NCBI GenBank assembly: GCA_963792445.1
Contig: CAWBWO010000006.1
Coordinates: 1-64,000 of the forward strand
DNA length: 64,000 nucleotides
Source of the DNA: Rummeliibacillus sp963792445
GTDB lineage: Bacteria > Bacillota > Bacilli > Bacillales_A > Planococcaceae
Direction: 5' to 3'
Position numbers and translations under genes: made by a program. The notes beneath the pieces were generated by a model. It was not told the origin of the DNA, searched no databases, and saw nothing but the letters and a program-made list of their open reading frames with translations. Below, one piece after another: positions 60,764 through 64,000 of the stretch; the first letter of the stretch is position 1, and each line of letters opens with the position of its first letter.

Positions 60764-61939
60764 TTAAGCTTCAACTTTAGAAAGCTTTCCCAAGCGTTCG
60801 ACTGCCTCAGCTAATAATGATTCATCTTGCACTAATGCAACACGGACAAAGTTTTTGCCAGCATCGCCAAAGATTGAACCTGGTACCATTACTACACCTG
60901 TTTGATCAATTGCTTCAAAGACAAATTCGATATCATTCAATTCTTGGTTAGGATATTTTGCCCAAACGAACATGCCACCTTTTGAAGGTGTTACAGTCCA
61001 TCCTATTTTTTCTAATCCATTTGATAGAATATGATGACGTTTAGTAAATACAGTACGTAATCGATCTGTAATTTCTTCTGCATTGTCTAAAGCGACACAT
61101 GCAGCGTCTTGAATTGGTCGATATGTTCCAAAATCTAAATTTGATTTTAGTTCTTGAATAATTGAAATCATCTCAGCATTTCCAGCAATATACGCGATAC
61201 GTGCTCCAGCTAAACTAAAACTTTTTGAAAGAGAGTTGATTTCCATGCCGACTTCTTTAGCCCCTGGAGTAGATAAGAAACTCATAGGATGACCACCATC
61301 AAAGTAGAATTCTGAGTATGCCGCATCATGAAGTACTATAATATTATATTTTTTTGCGAATGCTACTACTTTTTTGAAAAATTCTTCAGAAGGCATTGCT
61401 GGTACAGGATTACCAGGTAAATTTAATATCATCATTTTTGCTTTTTCTGCTATTTCTACAGGTATTGCATTTAAATCAGGTAAAAATCCGTTTTCTTCTA
61501 ACAAAGGCATATAATATGGAATCGCTTCTGCTAAGTGAATACCCGCATCGTATGCAACATACGCTGGATTTGTAGTTAGTATGTAATCACCAGGATTACA
61601 AAATGCTGTTGGTACGTGTACTAATCCTTCTTGAGAACCCATTGTTTGAATAATCTCTGTATCAGGATCTAAATCTACATTACTACGACGTTTGTAATAA
61701 TCTGCAACAGCCTGATAGAATTTTTTAGTACCATTTAAAGTATATCCGTATGAAGAAGGCAATGCTGCTTGTTTAGAAAGTTCCATACGAACTTTTTCGT
61801 CCGGTGGTAAATCGGGGCTACCAAGACTTAAATCGATTAGCTTCGTACCAGTAGCTGCTTTACGATTGGCGGCTGCTTTTAAATCCCCGAATATTGCTTT
61901 TGGGAACATTGCCATTTTCTTTGATCGTTCGATTTTCAC
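60764..61939 (-). CDS. Class I/II PLP aminotransferase (LL-DAP-AT/PatA-like)
   Basis: 391 residues. The PLP lysine lies in EINSLSKSFSLAGARIAYIA (SLSKS), with TMGSQEGLVHVPTAFCNPGD, LHDAAYSEFYFDGGHPM (Asp and Tyr contacts) and the substrate-binding Arg in NFVRVALVQDE. The loop MMILNLPGNPVPAMPSE departs from the usual Y-P-N-N-P-T, having L-P-G-N-P-V. Relatives include the aspartate-like and LL-diaminopimelate aminotransferases; the amino acid cannot be assigned. The GTG start (61939) follows AAGGAGTGCTTACTA. Monocistronic. Confidence 0.85.
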   Translation of the reverse strand: MKIERSKKMAMFPKAIFGDLKAAANRKAATGTKLIDLSLGSPDLPPDEKVRMELSKQAALPSSYGYTLNGTKKFYQAVADYYKRRSNVDLDPDTEIIQTMGSQEGLVHVPTAFCNPGDYILTTNPAYVAYDAGIHLAEAIPYYMPLLEENGFLPDLNAIPVEIAEKAKMMILNLPGNPVPAMPSEEFFKKVVAFAKKYNIIVLHDAAYSEFYFDGGHPMSFLSTPGAKEVGMEINSLSKSFSLAGARIAYIAGNAEMISIIQELKSNLDFGTYRPIQDAACVALDNAEEITDRLRTVFTKRHHILSNGLEKIGWTVTPSKGGMFVWAKYPNQELNDIEFVFEAIDQTGVVMVPGSIFGDAGKNFVRVALVQDESLLAEAVERLGKLSKVEA

Positions 61940-62216
61940 TAGTAAGCACTCCTTAGTTATATCTGAAATATATCAAGTATTTTATCATAGTTAACTATTA
62001 TATAACAGGTAAAAAGATAAAAACTTCATAAGGAAATAAAATTATTTTCTTAATAAGATATATAACACAAATTATTATAATACTAAATTATTGTGTAGTT
62101 TATGCCATTGGATTTAGTACTTAAATTGTGTGTATTCTATCAAAGCGATACTAAATAAATGGGTTTAATATCATTTATATATCAATGATTTGTAGTTAAA
62201 AAATTTTCAGAAAAGT

Positions 62217-62245
62217 TTGCAATAAGGATTTATTCATGTTAGGAT
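62217..62245 (+). promoter_or_regulatory. Promoter of the S-box-metA unit
   Basis: TTGCAA at 62217-62222, 17-bp spacer, TAGGAT at 62240-62245, about 17 bp before the riboswitch. The preceding 250 bp show no gene. Confidence 0.65.
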
Positions 62246-62261
62246 TACATTAATTACATAA

Positions 62262-62414
62262 CTCTTATCAAGAGAAGCCGAGGGAAATGGCCCTGTGAAG
62301 CTTCAGCAACCTCTGTATTACAGAAAGGTGCTAAGTCCTACAAGACAACTGTCTTGGAAGATAAGAATCGAGCTAAATTTTTAAACCTCTTTTCTTATCA
62401 TTGAAAAGGGGTTT
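62262..62414 (+). ncRNA. SAM-I (S-box) riboswitch with terminator
   Basis: The aptamer (62262-62367) has the S-box landmarks in order: P1 CTCTTATC/GATAAGA, AGAGAAGCCGAGGGA (kink-turn), TGGCCCTGTGAAGCTTCAGC, AACCTCTG with the pseudoknot, AAAGGTGCTAAGTCCT and a P4 stem AGACAACTGTCT. AAACCTCTTTTC/GAAAAGGGGTTT (62383-62414) plus a T run is the terminator that forms when SAM is bound. It precedes metA by 30 bp. Confidence 0.95.
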
Positions 62415-62444
62415 TTATTATATTATGAAAAGGAGCGTTTCCAA

Positions 62445-63353
62445 TTGCCAATTAATATTCCTAAAAATTTGCCTGCTACAGAGCTATTAAAGAAAGAGAA
62501 AATCTTCGTTATGGAAGAAGATCGATCCAAAAGCCAAAATATTCGTCCATTAAATATTGCAATTTTAAATTTAATGCCCCAAAAAGAGAAAACAGAATTA
62601 CAACTTCTTAGATTATTAGGAAATACACCTTTACAAACAAATGTTACGTTTTTAAACACGGCAACTCACGAATCAAAAAATGTAAGTAAATCTCATTTAG
62701 AAACTTTCTATTCAACTTATGAAGAAGTGAAGCATCGGAAGTTCGATGGTCTAATCATTACAGGTGCGCCGATTGAATTAATGGAATTTGAAGAAGTTGA
62801 TTTTTGGGAGGAAATCAAAGACATTATGGATTGGTCAAAAACCAATGTTACTTCTGTGTTACATATCTGTTGGGGAGCACAAGCTGCACTTTATTATCAC
62901 TTCGGAATAGGAAAATTCCCGCTGAAAGCAAAATGCTCTGGTATTTTCCAACATACCGTGTATGATTCGACTGTAAAGTTATTAAGAGGTTTTAATGATG
63001 TATTTACAGCACCTCATTCACGTCATACATCTGTTTCACTTGAAGAAGTTGAAGCACATCCAGATTTAACTGTACTGTCTTCTTCAGACGAAGCTGGATT
63101 ATTCATCGCCATTTCAAACGATGAAAAGTTAATCATGGTGACAGGGCATCTAGAATACGATGCGGATACATTAAAGGAAGAGTATGAAAGAGATGTTGCA
63201 AAAGGTATTGATATTTCAGTTCCAAAACATTACTTCCCAAATGATGATCCTACAAAAGCACCATTGAATACATGGCGATCTCATACACATCTTCTATTTT
63301 CAAATTGGTTGAACTACTATGTTTACCAAGAAACACCATATGAATGGGAATAG
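62445..63353 (+). CDS. metA: Homoserine O-acetyltransferase, MetA family
   Basis: 302 residues, full length. It activates homoserine for methionine synthesis. The nucleophile is C142 in HICWGAQAALYYHFGIGK, with His in TGHLEYDADTLKEEYERD. Residue 111 is Glu (ITGAPIELMEF); in this family Glu111 fits acetyl-CoA and Gly fits succinyl-CoA, so it should be an acetyltransferase despite metA often being called succinyltransferase. The TTG start (62445) follows AAAAGGAGCGTTTCCAA. Expression is gated by the SAM-I riboswitch upstream. Confidence 0.95.
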   Translation: MPINIPKNLPATELLKKEKIFVMEEDRSKSQNIRPLNIAILNLMPQKEKTELQLLRLLGNTPLQTNVTFLNTATHESKNVSKSHLETFYSTYEEVKHRKFDGLIITGAPIELMEFEEVDFWEEIKDIMDWSKTNVTSVLHICWGAQAALYYHFGIGKFPLKAKCSGIFQHTVYDSTVKLLRGFNDVFTAPHSRHTSVSLEEVEAHPDLTVLSSSDEAGLFIAISNDEKLIMVTGHLEYDADTLKEEYERDVAKGIDISVPKHYFPNDDPTKAPLNTWRSHTHLLFSNWLNYYVYQETPYEWE

Positions 63354-63371
63354 TATATTATTATTTAATTG

Positions 63372-63407
63372 CCGCTGCGAAATTTTCAAAAATTTGCAGC
63401 GGTTTAT
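63372..63407 (+). terminator. Terminator of metA
   Basis: CCGCTGC, one bulge, AAATTT pairs with its complement to 63402, then TTTATTTTT. Confidence 0.85.
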
Positions 63408-63484
63408 TTTTATGTTACATTTCATTCGGGTTCATACTGTTTTGCTATAATTATGAAAACGAATGTTAGAAATGAGGAAATTTG

Positions 63485-64000
63485 ATGTTTAAAACGATTG
63501 GAGTTTTAGCTCATGTAGATGCAGGTAAAACTACATTTTCTGAACAGTTGCTATATCATACTAAAAGTATAAAAGAACGAGGAAGAGTCGATCACAAAGA
63601 TGCGTTTTTAGATAATCACACGATTGAACGTGAACGGGGAATTACTGTTTTTGCAGAACAAGGTCGTATAGTTATAGGGGAAGATACATACACAATCATT
63701 GATACTCCAGGGCATGTTGATTTTTCACCAGAAATGGAAAGAGCAATTCAAGTAATGGACTATGCAATTGTTATCATAAGTGCTGTTGATGGCGTAGAAG
63801 GACATACTGAAACCGTCTGGCATCTCCTTCGAAAATATAAAATACCTACATTTATCTTTATTAATAAAACGGATCGTGAAGGGGCAAATGTTGAAGCTGT
63901 ATTGAAAGAAATGAAACAAGAATTATCTCCAAATATTATACCAATCACGAATCAACTTAAAGACCAAACTATTTCTGAACAGTTAATTGAATTTATAGCA
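63485..64000 (+). CDS. TetM-like translation GTPase (5' part, cut by window edge)
   Basis: The first 172 codons of a translation-factor GTPase, running off the right edge. G1 GVLAHVDAGKTTFSEQLLYH, G2 with RERGITVFAEQ, G3 TIIDTPGHVDFSPEMERAI and G4 IFINKTDREGAN are complete. The start FKTIGVLAHVDAGKTT and the NH segment are of the ribosomal-protection (TetM/TetO) and related EF-G-like paralogue type rather than EF-G itself. Bacillales carry chromosomal TetM-like factors that need not confer tetracycline resistance, so resistance should not be assumed. GAGGAAATTTG precedes the ATG. Confidence 0.8.
   Translation, partial: MFKTIGVLAHVDAGKTTFSEQLLYHTKSIKERGRVDHKDAFLDNHTIERERGITVFAEQGRIVIGEDTYTIIDTPGHVDFSPEMERAIQVMDYAIVIISAVDGVEGHTETVWHLLRKYKIPTFIFINKTDREGANVEAVLKEMKQELSPNIIPITNQLKDQTISEQLIEFIA

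Noticed and set aside
63485..64000. Tetracycline-resistance determinant
   Set aside because: TetM-like chromosomal GTPases are common in Bacillales; only the G domain is visible and no mobile context exists, so resistance is not claimed.

Overview
The window comes from a low-GC Gram-positive (Firmicutes, Bacillales). AT-rich codon use, strong AGGAGG-type ribosome binding sites, frequent TTG/GTG starts, hairpin-plus-U-run terminators, an S-box (SAM-I) upstream of metA, a preQ1-I riboswitch upstream of queF, and the content (RocB, YkpA-type ABC-F, XpaC/TelA, YojN/YojO-type pair, NrnB-type DHH, DUF6501, DUF1033, YdhK) fit Bacillaceae/Planococcaceae. A Lysinibacillus/Solibacillus/Rummeliibacillus-like genus is an inference. 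It reads as ordinary chromosome; I see no prophage, no CRISPR array and no intact insertion sequence.

Layout. 1-8.4 kb is a decaying catabolic region: a fragment of an unrecognised family followed by a broken AtoE-type short-chain fatty acid permease, a broken VOC-fold protein, a second broken copy of the same unrecognised family followed by a broken GntP-type permease, an intact M20 dipeptidase, a broken cupredoxin and a broken sorbosone-dehydrogenase-like gene. 8.6-16.8 kb holds a frameshifted SWIM/SNF2 helicase, a repeat-containing membrane-anchored protein, an MFS exporter and an ABC-2 exporter pair with a frameshifted ATPase. 16.8-22.5 kb has preQ1-riboswitch-queF, a FhuF-like protein, a C39-like protein and a TetR-led amino-acid ABC transporter operon ending in OsmC. 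22.6-30.5 kb has a MerR regulator, an exonuclease-like/BRCT protein with lost catalytic residues, a flavin oxidoreductase, an RNase H-like protein, YdhK, RocB, a PH-domain protein and the first cold-shock gene. 30.5-30.9 kb is a Gly-Ser-Phe tRNA cluster.

31-45.5 kb: a truncated DMT transporter, a DUF3006/metallo-beta-lactamase pair, a PTS IIC-like permease, a lipoprotein, RecQ, a MoxR ATPase/vWA operon convergent with xpaC-telA, and two tandem cold-shock genes. 45.8-56 kb: YkpA-type ABC-F, an acetate/succinate CoA-transferase with a cre-like site, NrnB, a secreted SH3 protein behind a striking double operator, an AEC carrier, MsrA, an LCP cell-wall ligase and an AI-2E-type permease. 56.3-60.6 kb is the argCJBD operon (N-acetylglutamate to ornithine). 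60.7-64 kb: an aminotransferase, S-box-metA, and the start of a TetM-like GTPase.

Most notable: (i) all three cold-shock genes carry the same long AU-rich hairpin in their 5' leaders, with pairing kept by wobble changes; (ii) a 67-bp palindromic IS3-type remnant with a 3-bp target duplication sits in the loop of an intrinsic terminator; (iii) about a dozen one-base frameshifts, mostly in homopolymers, are confined to the first 21 kb, which points either to gene decay or to uncorrected sequence error there.
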